Below, in pieces: positions 24,060-34,324 of a stretch of 64,000 nt of DNA (the stretch's first letter is position 1; every line of letters starts with the position of its first letter). Position numbers and translations under genes: made by a program. This DNA is from Dichotomocladium elegans (taxonomy: Eukaryota; Mucoromycota; Mucoromycetes; Mucorales; Lichtheimiaceae): assembly GCA_025716815.1 (NCBI GenBank), contig JAIXMN010000004.1, forward strand, positions 992,001-1,056,000, in the 5' to 3' direction. The notes below the pieces were generated by a model. That model did no database searches and was not told the DNA's origin. It saw nothing but the letters and a program-made list of their open reading frames with translations.

Positions 24060-24995
24060 AACTAAGCAGATATGAGAATGAGAAACGAAACCTTCGAAAT
24101 CGCTCAGCTTTAAGCTATTGGATGCCCCGATGATCTGTGTTATCAACGATCTCGCTTTCCAAGAACCTATTGCATTTAACTTTGCTCTTGATCACTCACC
24201 AAAACTGCTCAATAGGATTGGGTTCAGACGAGTATGGTGGAAGATAAGCGTATCGATATCCTCGAGACTCAATGTATTCAGGGATACTCTGAGCTGTATG
24301 GATAGGTGCATTATCCATTACCAAATAATGGCCCCTCATATGTTCATACTTATCTATCTCGTCCATCGTTGTCTTATGGAAGCTGAGATGATGTCCAGTT
24401 GTAGTTCCTCTGCTCGTAACTTCAGGTTGATCATGCCCTCTTCTTTTCTTGATTGGTGGCTGCGGGAGTCTCAAGCGATATTGAATGATGCCTGATGCCG
24501 GGATTGCTCCCACGATCGTGGTTGTCTTTGGTACTGTAACCACTGCAAGGGTTCCTTTCTTGGACCACATCATGCTGCATTTCATGTTAATATGGAATCC
24601 AGAATCATCAGAAAAACGCAGCTTTTCGAAGTCGATGTCGGTCCTATTCCATCTGCGCACTCAGTCAAGGCGCTCTTGGATCTTCGCAGCACTATGCATT
24701 CCTGTCTATAGGCTGAAACCGAACAATTTCTAATGACAAGTTGCACATGTTTTCATTAATCAATTGGAGCGTCGTTTTAGATGCTTTGAGACCCTCAAAT
24801 CGTTGGAGCAGCTACTCTAGGACAATGGATGGGTCTTCATCAACGCATTCTAAAATAATGCGCTTATGCTCTTCATTGAGAATACGCGAACGATCCCCCC
24901 CGGCGTTAGGTTTCTTAAAGATGCTGCTACGGTCCTTCTCGTACTGTAATTGCCCATCGCTGGGCTGAACGAATATGATGTCCTAATATAGCAAA
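24060..24995 (-). mobile_element. Tc1/mariner element, N-terminally truncated
   Basis: Transposase from the helix-turn-helix (IRSAQRWAI near 24970) through the catalytic domain (24196-24660: HYLVMDNAPIHTAQS and LPPYSSEPNPIEQFW) to the C-terminus (SNSLKLSDFEGFVSHSH near 24090). About 110 N-terminal residues are missing and the frame is broken before the catalytic part. It is a close inverted relative of the 28 kb copy on the other side of NMD3. Confidence 0.85.
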
Positions 24996-25926
24996 ATCCG
25001 AGGACATGTTTTACTGATGAAACGAAGAGGCGGATGAGATATATATTGGAATTCATTGCAATGACTCAAAGAATTAATAATGGAGTCGAACAAATCAACC
25101 AATATCTTTGCATTGATCATAAACAGGAAGTATGGTAGTGGACACTCTCAATATCGATCGTGAGACTGATATATGGCAGTCTTGAACAAGAACGGATATG
25201 GCCCTTCGACTGAGCACACCAAGGGTTGCAAAAAGGTAGCGAGGAGTCAGCTGTAAACAAGCAAGCATCCATGTCATTCCCAAACTGCACTTGTTTAATA
25301 TACTTGCGGTACAGTATACTTGTAAGCCAAAGCTGATGGCGGCCATTATGATTTCTGTTGAATATTCTCTCTACCATAAAACGTTTGATATCAAGAAAGA
25401 CGAAACAAGGAAAATGCCTTGTGCCGACAGCGCCGGTAAAGTGGATGCCGTGATATGTAGTATCCTTCAACGGCAGGGTTGCGGTCGTTCTTCTTCTCAA
25501 GCCAATCGGACGGACGTATGCTGCTTATCAGCAGGATCAGCTGTGCGTGCAACAATCCTTGTTATTGCGCCGAACAAGCGCGCATTTCTAACTACTTTGC
25601 ATTTGATACCTTCTTTACCGTCAGTTTTGAGGACCAACAGATATAACCATCTTTGCCGGTATACATTCTGCAGCCTCGCTATGATGCTGTTTCCTTCTTG
25701 TTATTACAGGATCCACTATGCATTATCTTTCATGTGGGACAAATGCCTGGGAAAGCATATTGGCTCTCATTATGTAATCCACAGATTCAGAACAGTGGGT
25801 CATTTTCTTTCTTGTGCGACATCAAGTTTGGATTGGAATGGCAGCTTCGATTTGAAGAAATAGTTATGTAAGTACAGGCAGGAATTGATACAGGAAAATA
25901 ATAGAAAGGTCTAAATTACACCATCA
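24996..25926. other. Intergenic with possible decayed coding segment
   Basis: A plus-strand stretch at 25580-25871 reads like protein (FDTFFTVSFEDQQI, a stop, then SLPVYILQPRYDAV and IKFGLEWQLRFEE), but no family was recognised and a stop interrupts it. The rest shows nothing. It ends at the 3' side of NMD3. Confidence 0.3.
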
Positions 25927-27774
25927 TCACATCATCATCACATCATCCTCATCGTCGTGATGAACCTCATCAGGTCCATCTTGATTAATCTGCATTTCAT
26001 CCAACATCTCTTCCAGAGAAATTTCAGGGAAGTCCTCTTCAGGTTCTTCGTCCGAGTCAACCATATCGTGGTCCTCCGAGGCTTGTTGCGGTACAAATTC
26101 CTTATTCTTGAAGACATTGATGGTGGACCGGAATTCTGGATCTTCTTCGATATCCCGCATAAACATTTCCATATCGTGCTCAATTTTAGCTTGGTCCTGT
26201 TTGCGCGGCAATAGCTCGCTCTCTTCTTTGCCGAGCTGCTTGAGTTTCCAGTTACGTTGCTTGATCTTCTTACGGCGGTTAGGATAGGTCTTCCGAACCA
26301 GCACGACATCAGGGAGACTTCGTCGATCCAATTTGTCAAACTCCTCATCGTTGAAGTTACTAGTAGACAGATCATAGCCTAGGACGGTATCGCCGGGGTT
26401 CAGAATAGCGCCAAGATGAGAGCGAGCAATGTATTGCTTATCATTGTGGCCAAAATCCGTCATCCTGGCCACGTGGACATCAGCGAGGACATATTTGCCA
26501 CGAACAGGGCCAAGGGGCTCCACATCCAATACGCAATACTCAGTCAGTGACTTTGCAGATGCCAGAGAATTAAATGGTGTACGCCAGTAGATGTTGGTGC
26601 TGATATCAGCGACGTTTAGGGTACGTGGATCGAGAAATTGAATTGAGCTGCTGACACGAGTACACAGCAAAAGAGGGCTAATGTTACCCATGTTGTTTGC
26701 GATCTTTCTAGGAAGGCAGACCAAATCATCTTTACAGATGGGAACAATTTCCACTAGACAAAGATTCTTCAGCTACTCATCCCATTGTGTCTCCTCTACA
26801 CACCACATACCTGAGTAAGTGAATTTGTAATTGCTCACACTGGTGTGGATATCTGTGGAAATAAGCTGCTCACTCGTCTTATATCTAGAGCAATAAATGT
26901 GTTAATTCTTAATACAAGTACCATCCTTAGCCGTTGAGCATACTTGATGGGAGCTACAGCGTTCAAGAATTCGACCATTTTGATTGCATGCGCTCGTTGT
27001 CCAAAGTAAAAATCAATACCGTCCTTTGCCTCCTTGATGTTGGTGGTGTCTTTGTGTGCATTGTGCTTGAGAATAAGCTGTTCAAGGTAAAGGAAAGTAC
27101 GCTTATGCTCAACTTTCTGGCGGACTTGAACTGAAGCCTTCCATGTATTCTGCGCCGCTAACCGTGTGCATTCCTCACACTGCTGAGATGATACAATGTA
27201 CTCAACTTCGAATATTTGCTGCAGAATCGTGTTTGCAAAGACCTGAAAATAAATTCCTTGTTAGCGTCTTCTGTATCCACTCCTGCTGCCGCAGCAGTGA
27301 AACAAACAATAACTTGCCTCTTTTTGAATGGTCAGCTTGACCTTAATTCTCTTGCTGTGCGGCTCAGTCCAGATAAAACCAGCGTCGACCAATCTGACCT
27401 TATTCAGACCCTTCAGTTTTTTTAAGCAAAGCGTCAGAAGCTCTCGAGACTCAAGTTCGGCCTTGATCCACATGCCAGGCGGCTGAAGGTATCGTTCGCA
27501 ATTGCGACAAAAATGAATGTGCGCCTGTTTTGGAATGCCTTCTGTAATGTCAACTTCGTTCCGGATACAGTTGACACACATATTGGCTTGATTGGGAGGT
27601 GTCGGTGCACCGCATCCCGGGCACTGTCAAATTTAGGTTAGCCACTGCCTTCTGAGACCTCTCGGCTGTACCTTACCAAACTACATGGCAGGAAACATGT
27701 CAGTAACAACGATCGGTAAAGTGTGCTGATCTTACTTACATTAGTTGTTCTTGGACGACTGGGTGATATTCCAT
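25927..27774 (-). CDS. NMD3: 60S ribosomal subunit export adaptor NMD3
   Basis: Six exons: 27740-27774, 27677-27680, 27318-27623, 26944-27242, 26811-26884 and 25927-26753. NMD3 binds pre-60S particles in the nucleus and recruits Crm1/exportin for their export. The N-terminal zinc-binding part has CPGCG, CVNC and FCRNCERYLQPPG, followed by GLNKVRLVDAGFIWTEPHS, KRTFLYLEQLILKHNAH and VEIVPICKDDLVCLP, all family hallmarks. The acidic C-terminus (EEMLDEMQINQDGPDE) is where the export signal of the family lies. Exon 2 is only 4 bases (TTTG); it is needed to keep frame and to supply Ile-Leu before CPGCG. The third intron has a GC donor (GAG|GCAAGT). The start ATG is at 27774. Confidence 0.93.
27677..27680 (-). 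other. NMD3: 4-base microexon of NMD3
   Basis: TTTG flanked by CATGTAG upstream and GTAAGG downstream. Exon 1 ends CTA AT and exon 3 starts TGC CCG. Only AT + TTTG + TGC keeps the frame and gives QLILCPGCG as expected in NMD3. Confidence 0.7.
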
Positions 27775-27866
27775 ATTTGTTCTTTGTTCCTCAGTCAAGC
27801 GAAGAAAGAGAGAAAAAAGGTTACAGCGATTCGAAAAATGTGGCTTCAACAGGAACTCCGAAACTG

Positions 27867-28160
27867 TCATCGCTGGTTTTTGCTGCTGCGGCATTTTTTG
27901 TCCATGTTCGGCAAGTTGCAAGGGATAATATTCTTCCGGCTTGTGCACTTTGGGTCACATGGGGATTGAGGCCTGGGCTTTAGATTGGGGTTCTGTAAAA
28001 ACACGTAACGCTCCTCATCATCATTCAGTTGTTCGGGCAAGAAGCCAACCGCTTTGTCTTTTTGTGGAGTTCTTGATGAGGTAGGCTTATGGTCATTTCG
28101 TTTATGTGGAATGCAAGCCTTGCATGTGCCTTTTCGGGGCAGCCACGTTACTATACACTC
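27867..28160 (-). other. Unassigned ORF upstream of NMD3
   Basis: The minus-strand frame contains WLPRKGTCKAC and a Lys/Asn/Pro-rich C-terminus (KPTSSRTPQKDKAVGFLPEQ). It might be the 3' end of a gene or element cut by the Tc1 insertion at about 28160, but no family was recognised and no start is available. Confidence 0.25.
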
Positions 28161-29550
28161 TTTTTCAAAATCAAAAGTCGCACTCTGCCAGTTCTGAAGT
28201 CGCAGGATTGCAAAAATACAATCTTTACGCGTGATGACAAATCGAATGTCACACACATACACGGAAAGATGTCGCACAAAAAAGAAGCTTTCTCTTTTAT
28301 ACATTTTAACATTCTGAAATGGGCAACCTAATTTTCTATCAAGATGGCCAAGGTCATGTCATTGATGAGCGTGGCTGTTTTGAACCTATGGACTATGCCA
28401 TTGATGAGGAAATGTACTCACTTCAATCCGTTCGTTGTCACACTGAATATCTGCGTAGCATATTGTGCAAAGATAACCCTGAGCTTAATCCCACACGCAT
28501 TCCCCAGCGAAAGGATACAGGCATTCGGATGAAAGAAGCTGGGATCAAGCGCAATTATACAGTGTACACGGGCCAAGACAAGGTCAGATTTTTCAAACGG
28601 ATGTTTGAGAAGATCTTGAGTGCGTCAGCTGCTAGGTCTCCATATTCGTTCAGCCCAGCGATGGGCATTACAGTACAAGAAGGACCCTGACAGCATCTTT
28701 AAGAAACCTAACACGGGGGACCGTTCGCGTGTTCTCAATGAAGAGCATAAGCGCACTGTTTTAGGATGCGTTGATGAAGACCCATCCATTGCCCTAGAGT
28801 AGCTGCCCCAATGACTTGAGGGTCTCAGAGCATCTAAAGCGACGCTCCATCGATTTATGAAAACGTATGCAACTGTCATTAAAAATGGTTCGGTTTCAGC
28901 CTATAGACAGGAATGCATAGTGCTGCGAAGATCCAAGAGCGCCTTGACTGAGTGCGCAGATGGAATAGGACCGACATCGACTTGCAAAAAGCTGCCTTTT
29001 TTCTTTGATGAGTCTGGATTCCATATTAACATGAAATGCAGCATGGTGTGGTCCAAGAAAGGGACCCCTGCAGTGGGTACAGTACCAAAGACAACCAATT
29101 GTGGGAACAATCTCAGCATCAGGCATCATTCAATGTAGCTTGAGACTCCCGCAGCCACCAATCAAGAAATGAAGAGCGCAGGTCAATCTGAAGTTGCGAG
29201 CAAAGGAACTGCAACTGTACATCACCTCAGCTTCCATAAGACAACAATGGACGAGATAGATAAGTATGAACATATGAGGGGCCATTATTTGGTAATGGAT
29301 AATGCACCTATCCATACAGCTCAGAGTATCTCTGAATACATTGAGTCTCGAGGATATCGATACGCTTATCTTCCACCATACTCGTCTGAACCCAATCCTA
29401 TTGAGCAGTTTTGGTCAGTGGTCAATAGCAAAGTTAAATGGAATAGGTTCTTGGAAAGCGAGATCGTTGATAACACAGATCAGCGAAGCATCCAATAGCT
29501 TAAAGCTGAGCGATATCGAAGGTTTCGTTTCTCATTCTCATATGTGCTTA
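28160..29550 (+). mobile_element. Tc1/mariner element, most complete copy
   Basis: Non-coding 5' flank (28160-28318), then transposase frames: 28319-28690 (DGQGHVIDERGCFEPMDYAI, then DKVRFFKRMFEK), 28620-28802 (LLGLHIRSAQRWALQYKKD), 28857-29138 (DESGFHINMKCSMVWSKKGT) and 29169-29498 (HYLVMDNAPIHTAQS, LPPYSSEPNPIEQFW). The Asp of VMDN and the downstream part belong to the DDE catalytic domain of the Tc1/mariner superfamily. Several frameshifts and a stop after DPSIALE make it inactive. It is mirrored by the 24 kb copy. Confidence 0.88.
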
Positions 29551-29554
29551 GTTA

Positions 29555-30105
29555 CTGCCGCTGTATTTACTGCAGCATTGTTCATCACAAAGAAATTATG
29601 CACGTACTCTCGGAATGCAATAACAGGACGTTTCCAAGCTCCTGTACCGATTAAAGGATCAGCGAGTCGATGAAAAGAGCATATGATCCGCCGCTGTATC
29701 TATTGCAGCATCGTTTATCACAAAGAAATTTCTTCTGCTCCTCCTTGATTTCCTATAAATAATGGACAGCCGAGAAATCTCCTTTCTCCATCAACTTCAT
29801 CCCGACCCTCTCTTCCATGGTCTTATCCGGTATGATCGCTATAATACCAAATTATTTTATTGCAACTAACATCCACTGTCCTTTATAGATTAACCAATCG
29901 TACCCGTGCTTGATGAGCCATGGAAGAGAGGAGTTCCTGAACACCCTTCCGCTCTTTTTCGCTGCCACCACAGGCCCCATTTCGCTCCTTCCCTCCGTCG
30001 CCGCCGCCATTCCTTCGTTTGGCGCCCTGGCAGCTGCCGCCTGTCTCTCCGTCCCGGTTATCGCCGGGACTGCCCAGGATAACTCCTGGGTCCTTCGGGG
30101 CCCTT
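29555..30105 (+). pseudogene. Inverted copy of the 22.4-22.8 kb two-exon repeat
   Basis: The segment from about 29727 matches the reverse complement of 22570-22770, including GTATGATCGC donor and TTTATAG acceptor. A 22-base insertion near 29756-29778 introduces a stop, and the first codon pair after the acceptor reads GAT TAA instead of GAT CAA. The motif CTGTATTTACTGCAGCATTG-TTCATCACAAAGAAA appears twice as a direct repeat, at about 29560-29600 and 29690-29735. Confidence 0.7.
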
Positions 30106-30694
30106 GAGTGTAAGTTAAAGCGTATGGAGGAGTAGTGTTTTTCTGTTGACTAACAGGTTTTAATCCATGGATGCGAAATCTTTTTGCCTATTGATACGAC
30201 ACATTTATATAATTCAATGCGACATTTCTTTGTATTTTGCACGACATTATTTTATCTTGTTTACGACATGTATTTTTGAAAATAAAGTAAAAGCAGTTTT
30301 TGTTATGTTCGCGAGATCAGCGGACTGTTATGCATGTGTACTCGCCTAGACACGATTATTAGCTGTAGTCGCAAGTACCTATGTACAGTAGGCAGGGCAA
30401 ACATGTTCTTCTTCATGAGCGCTAAATTTACATGCGAAATCCATATAGGCTTGAATTCAGTACGCAGAAGATGGTCTGGCTTTAGCATTCCTATTACGTA
30501 ATAGACCCGAAAATCGGGTTTTGTATCGATCGGCTGCGAGTATCGCCTGGTGCACATGCAGGAAATTTCTTGTGTTTGACCCGTTCACTAACTTTGTTTA
30601 TCCTAATTCTGTTCCATTCTTCTTGCATACTCTGGTACTGCACTCTCGCATCTATCAACTCCAGGACACAACGATCCTTAGCAAAGTAGGTTTT
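30106..30694. other. Intergenic, nothing recognised
   Basis: AT-rich DNA without protein-like frames. It leads into the upstream region of the siderophore synthetase gene. Confidence 0.35.
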
Positions 30695-30741
30695 TTATCC
30701 TGTAGCTATCTAGATAAGCCTTATTTTGCAGAATCAGATAA
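30695..30741 (+). promoter_or_regulatory. Cluster of GATA motifs upstream of the siderophore synthetase
   Basis: Three GATAA cores in 47 bases: TTATC at 30695-30699 (GGATAA on the minus strand), AGATAA at 30712-30717 and ATCAGATAA at 30733-30741. The last equals the ATCWGATAA consensus reported for iron-regulating GATA factors of Ascomycota (SreA type). They lie about 265-310 bases upstream of the ATG at 31006, so iron repression is a reasonable inference. Confidence 0.5.
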
Positions 30742-31005
30742 GCAACCATTAGTCCGCGATTTAGTGTACCTGGCTGTGGATCCCGGTTGGCAGAGGAACC
30801 AAGCAACCGATATGAATCGGGTGTGTCCTGCCAATCAGTCGTGACGGTCGCCTTTCGGGGATAATCATGCAACTTGAAGAACGTACGCGTGTTACCTTCA
30901 GATGCTGTGTCACAGACGATGAAATAAGTGCGAACGAGGGAGAGGTCCCATCCTTTTTTCTTCACGTTTTTTTTTTTTCAGGAAGAAATCTTGGGGGCAT
31001 TGGCA

Positions 31006-33176
31006 ATGACCACTAGCAAAAATGTACATTATGGCAAGTTTGCCACGACGTCACGGTTGGTTTCCTGCTTTGTAAGCGAGGGTCTTGTCACTGCTCGTTT
31101 CATTCCCAGAGATGCCGAGGCGACGAACGATGCGGCTGATCTTGTGGGAGTGTGTTTGATCACTCGCAAACATTCTCGCGATGTGCTCGTCGCTGTACCT
31201 TTGCGTGGAATGCCCGAGATCATTGATCATGGCCATGAGCATCCTCGGATCGAGCTTGTTGATCCTTGGGATATGCTTCCGTATATTTACGCGCCTCACG
31301 AACGATCTGAAACCTATCGTGTTTTGGCACCTTCGCCACATTTACCTGGCGCAGAGCGTGTACTGGAAGCGACTATGAGTACTCTGAATCGGGCAGGGAT
31401 CAACATGGGTTGCCCTTTCGTAGTCGACGATCTTGACGCAGTTGAACTGTGGCGCCGGTATGCAAAGGAGTACGATGTGAAGAAGGAATTGGTCGAGGAA
31501 ATAAGCACAGAGTTAGGAAGCTCGATCGCGCACCAGAGTATGCTGTGGAAAAAAAGGGGAAGGACGAAGGCTAGATATAATGACTCATGTGCAACAAATG
31601 ATTTGCAGTTTTTGCGTATGATCATCCCAAAGAGCTCCCGACGCTTCAATCCGCATCTTTTCAGTGGGAACAAGTGATCCTCGAAGGCCATGCAACCCAT
31701 CCAGTAGGTTAATTAGTCGTAGAAACACAAAAGTTCGTATGAGAAGGAATGATCGGATTGGACTGATTGGCCATTTTCTGCCTGTTTCATGTACAGATGC
31801 ACAAAGCCCGGAAAAGTTTTCCACCTCTTCCACCTGTGTGTCCTGGTGCAGACGACCTCGAGCAGCCGAAGCTCCGTCTTGTGGCGATCCCTGCATCTTC
31901 TGTCAAGGTCCGCGGTCCGTTCCAGGAGCTGATTGAACCGCTGGTGGATGCCATGCTCGCGAAAACATACACAAACAGGGCGAGCTCCTTTAGCAGTGAC
32001 CAGGTGCTGGTGCCTGTGCACGCTTTCCAGGTCCCGAACATAACGCATCGTTTCCAGGACATAGTATTACTTCCCAAAGAAAACAATATGGCAGCTGAAG
32101 CACTGACATCAATCCGGTCCGTCGAAATCCCTGGAGTATTAAACGATCTTTCGCTTAAACTATGCATTGGCGTCAAGGTCACCTCGGCTCTGAGGATCGT
32201 GTCGCCTTTTAGCACACACTTTGGACCGGGATTCTCTTCTAATGTCATTCCGCATCTGACGTATGATCATGATATTCTCCATATCCAGCGCGAGCTTGCC
32301 AGCGTTATTTACAATCACCCGGATACAGACATGGCAAAGCACTGCAGCTGCGTTATTCGCGAGTGCAAAGAGGAGGAGGGTGAGATCAACATTGTTGCAG
32401 CAGCGCTTGTCGAGAAGATACAAAAAGCCGATACGGATGAGACCTTGGTCAAGCATGTATGGAATCTTCATAGTGAGCAAGCGAGCGCGGCATTTCTTGA
32501 TAGGTAATTGTTTTTTGATGCGAGCAAAGGAATGACCGTAAACGAAACGGACTTTTGCTGTGCAAGCTAGATATGTGAAATTTGCTCTCAAAGCATTTAT
32601 ACCGCCCTTGATTACAAACGGTGTCGCCTTTGAAGCTCATGGCCAGAACACCATCGCACGTTTCGATCGCAAGACTGGCGAGCTCAAAGGATTCGCCATC
32701 CGGGATTTCGGAGGCATCAAAGTCCATAATGAAACCCTGAAGCGTTCATGTGGAGTAGAAATTGATGTGTTACCTGATAGTCATGTTGTGGCCGCTTCCA
32801 TGGAAGACTGCTACAAACTCATTTACCACACGCTCTTCCATTCTCATTTTCAACGGCTCATCCGTGTCCTGGGTCTACATCACAATGGCCTCGGATGGAA
32901 AATTGTGCGCAAGCACGTGGATATGATAATCCCAAAGGACGATCCAGTCTATAAGTATTTGGTAACTCAGGAGAAGATTCCTGGAAAGTGCCTTATGCGA
33001 ATGAAGATCAACGAACTGTTTCGGGATGTAAGTTCGCTATGGCTCTGCACAAGGTTTCCACTATTTTCTTTATAAGACGGACTTATTCGCTCTCATTCTA
33101 GTATATTTACGAGCCGGTGCCAAATATGATCCTAAGTCAACCACATGCTCTGGGGATGAACACATTGCTATGCTAG
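31006..33176 (+). CDS. NIS siderophore synthetase, IucA/IucC family (rhizoferrin synthetase-like)
   Basis: Five exons: 31006-31537, 31609-31703, 31797-32503, 32571-33027 and 33102-33176. They join in phase to 621 residues, the usual family length. NIS synthetases adenylate a carboxylate such as citrate and condense it with an amine; in Mucoromycota this makes rhizoferrin from two citrates and putrescine. Motifs are LEGHATHPMHKARKSF across intron 2, the HGQNTIARFD loop, and RDFGGIKVH, all of the IucA/IucC nucleotide and citrate site. The C-terminus YIYEPVPNMIL...MNTLLC fits the FhuF-like end. The start is uncertain: the frame is open upstream after a TTTTCAG acceptor-like site at about 30981, so a short first exon may exist. 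Substrate specificity is inferred from phylum and family only. Confidence 0.85.
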
Positions 33177-33650
33177 ACTCTGGGTTTCGGCTTCCGAATG
33201 ATATCAAGGGTGATCTCGCGTGTTTATTTGCTATAGAAACTATATAGAATTAAGGATTCTCTTGAATGAACATCATGTCCTTTTTTAAGTGTGGCAGAAT
33301 ATGTAATAATGCATGAGTAAAAAAAGGCGACGGTTACGTAGTAGTAGTAATATGTACGTATCCCGGCTGGTACGAGAAGCAGGGATCACTTGCGTGTTGC
33401 TTAGATGCGGGAGAAACTACGTTACGGGGTTACATAGTGAACATGGCAACAATCCCACTCAACTGTTGGATCAGCGATAAATGCTAAATGGAGCAAACAA
33501 AATCAATGGATAATGTTCACGCCATAACATGATGTACGTGTCACTCCAATGATATCTACTCGCTTAAATAAAGTAGCACGGTAAGGAGACGTTTATATGA
33601 GATAAAGGAGAATATAGAGCAAAGGCAATAATGGACATGTGATGCTCTTC

Positions 33651-33658
33651 ATATAAAA
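33651..33658 (+). promoter_or_regulatory. TATA box of the small secreted protein gene
   Basis: ATATAAAA about 70 bases upstream of the ATG at 33727. Confidence 0.5.
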
Positions 33659-33726
33659 GCCGACTGATATTGGATCATTAAAATAAAAACTCTTCTTGAT
33701 ACGCAGTAATTCCACAAAAGACTTGA

Positions 33727-33936
33727 ATGGCTCCCAAATATTGGCACCTTATTCTCTTTCTCTCCATCATCGCCGTCCCTCTCGTAACGCATGGAGCACC
33801 CGCGCCCCGTCTGATTCAGGTACGAACTCAGGCTAAGAAAATTTCGGTATCCTGCGCTGGCTACAGTTCCTTCAGCGGCTCCCAGGAGGGTAAACCATCT
33901 CCATTCTGCGATAAGCCCCATCGTTATCGGCGCTGA
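33727..33936 (+). CDS. Small secreted protein candidate
   Basis: A 69-residue ORF with a clear signal peptide (KYWHLILFLSIIAVPLV, cleavage expected after THG), then APAPRLIQ and a basic tail with two Cys. The sequence CAG|GTACGA after PRLIQ could be a splice donor with acceptors at GGCTACAG or CCTTCAG, which would change the C-terminus, so the mature part is uncertain. A TATA box is well placed. No family is recognised. It lies between the siderophore synthetase and RAD50, all on the same strand. Confidence 0.5.
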   Translation: MAPKYWHLILFLSIIAVPLVTHGAPAPRLIQVRTQAKKISVSCAGYSSFSGSQEGKPSPFCDKPHRYRR

Positions 33937-34324
33937 ATTCTCTCCCTTCTTGGATGCGCCATAATCTGAAGGTAGAACGACCTCTACGTATCTCAGTCAA
34001 TATTCTACAAACGAGTAGAAAATGCAGATGGCCATTTTCCTCAAAAGAGGGACCGAGAAATGAATTTGATTATTACTTTTTTTTCAAGTACATGGGGTCA
34101 TGTTCCATAGTCCAGGTCATTTCTTATTTTATTTGCTTCTTTCATATGCTTCATGTCTATATCCTTTAAAAATGAAGTGGGCTCGGTTGCGTTTAGAGGA
34201 GGAAGGCATGCTTTGTGACCATGAAGTGATTTCAATGCAGCCTAAATTTTAGTAGGCCCGCCATCTTCTTATTCATCGCCCGCAGTTCTTTTCTTGCACC
34301 TCTAAAACGTCCACCGTTTCTTAA
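33937..34324. other. RAD50 upstream region
   Basis: No coding or repeat feature was recognised. It carries the RAD50 promoter. Confidence 0.4.

Noticed and set aside
33102..33240. Alternative reading of the siderophore synthetase C-terminus ending near 33245
   Set aside because: The phase after the intron at 33028-33101 gives the family-like YIYEPVPN end with stop at 33174-33176; the other frame requires a wrong phase.
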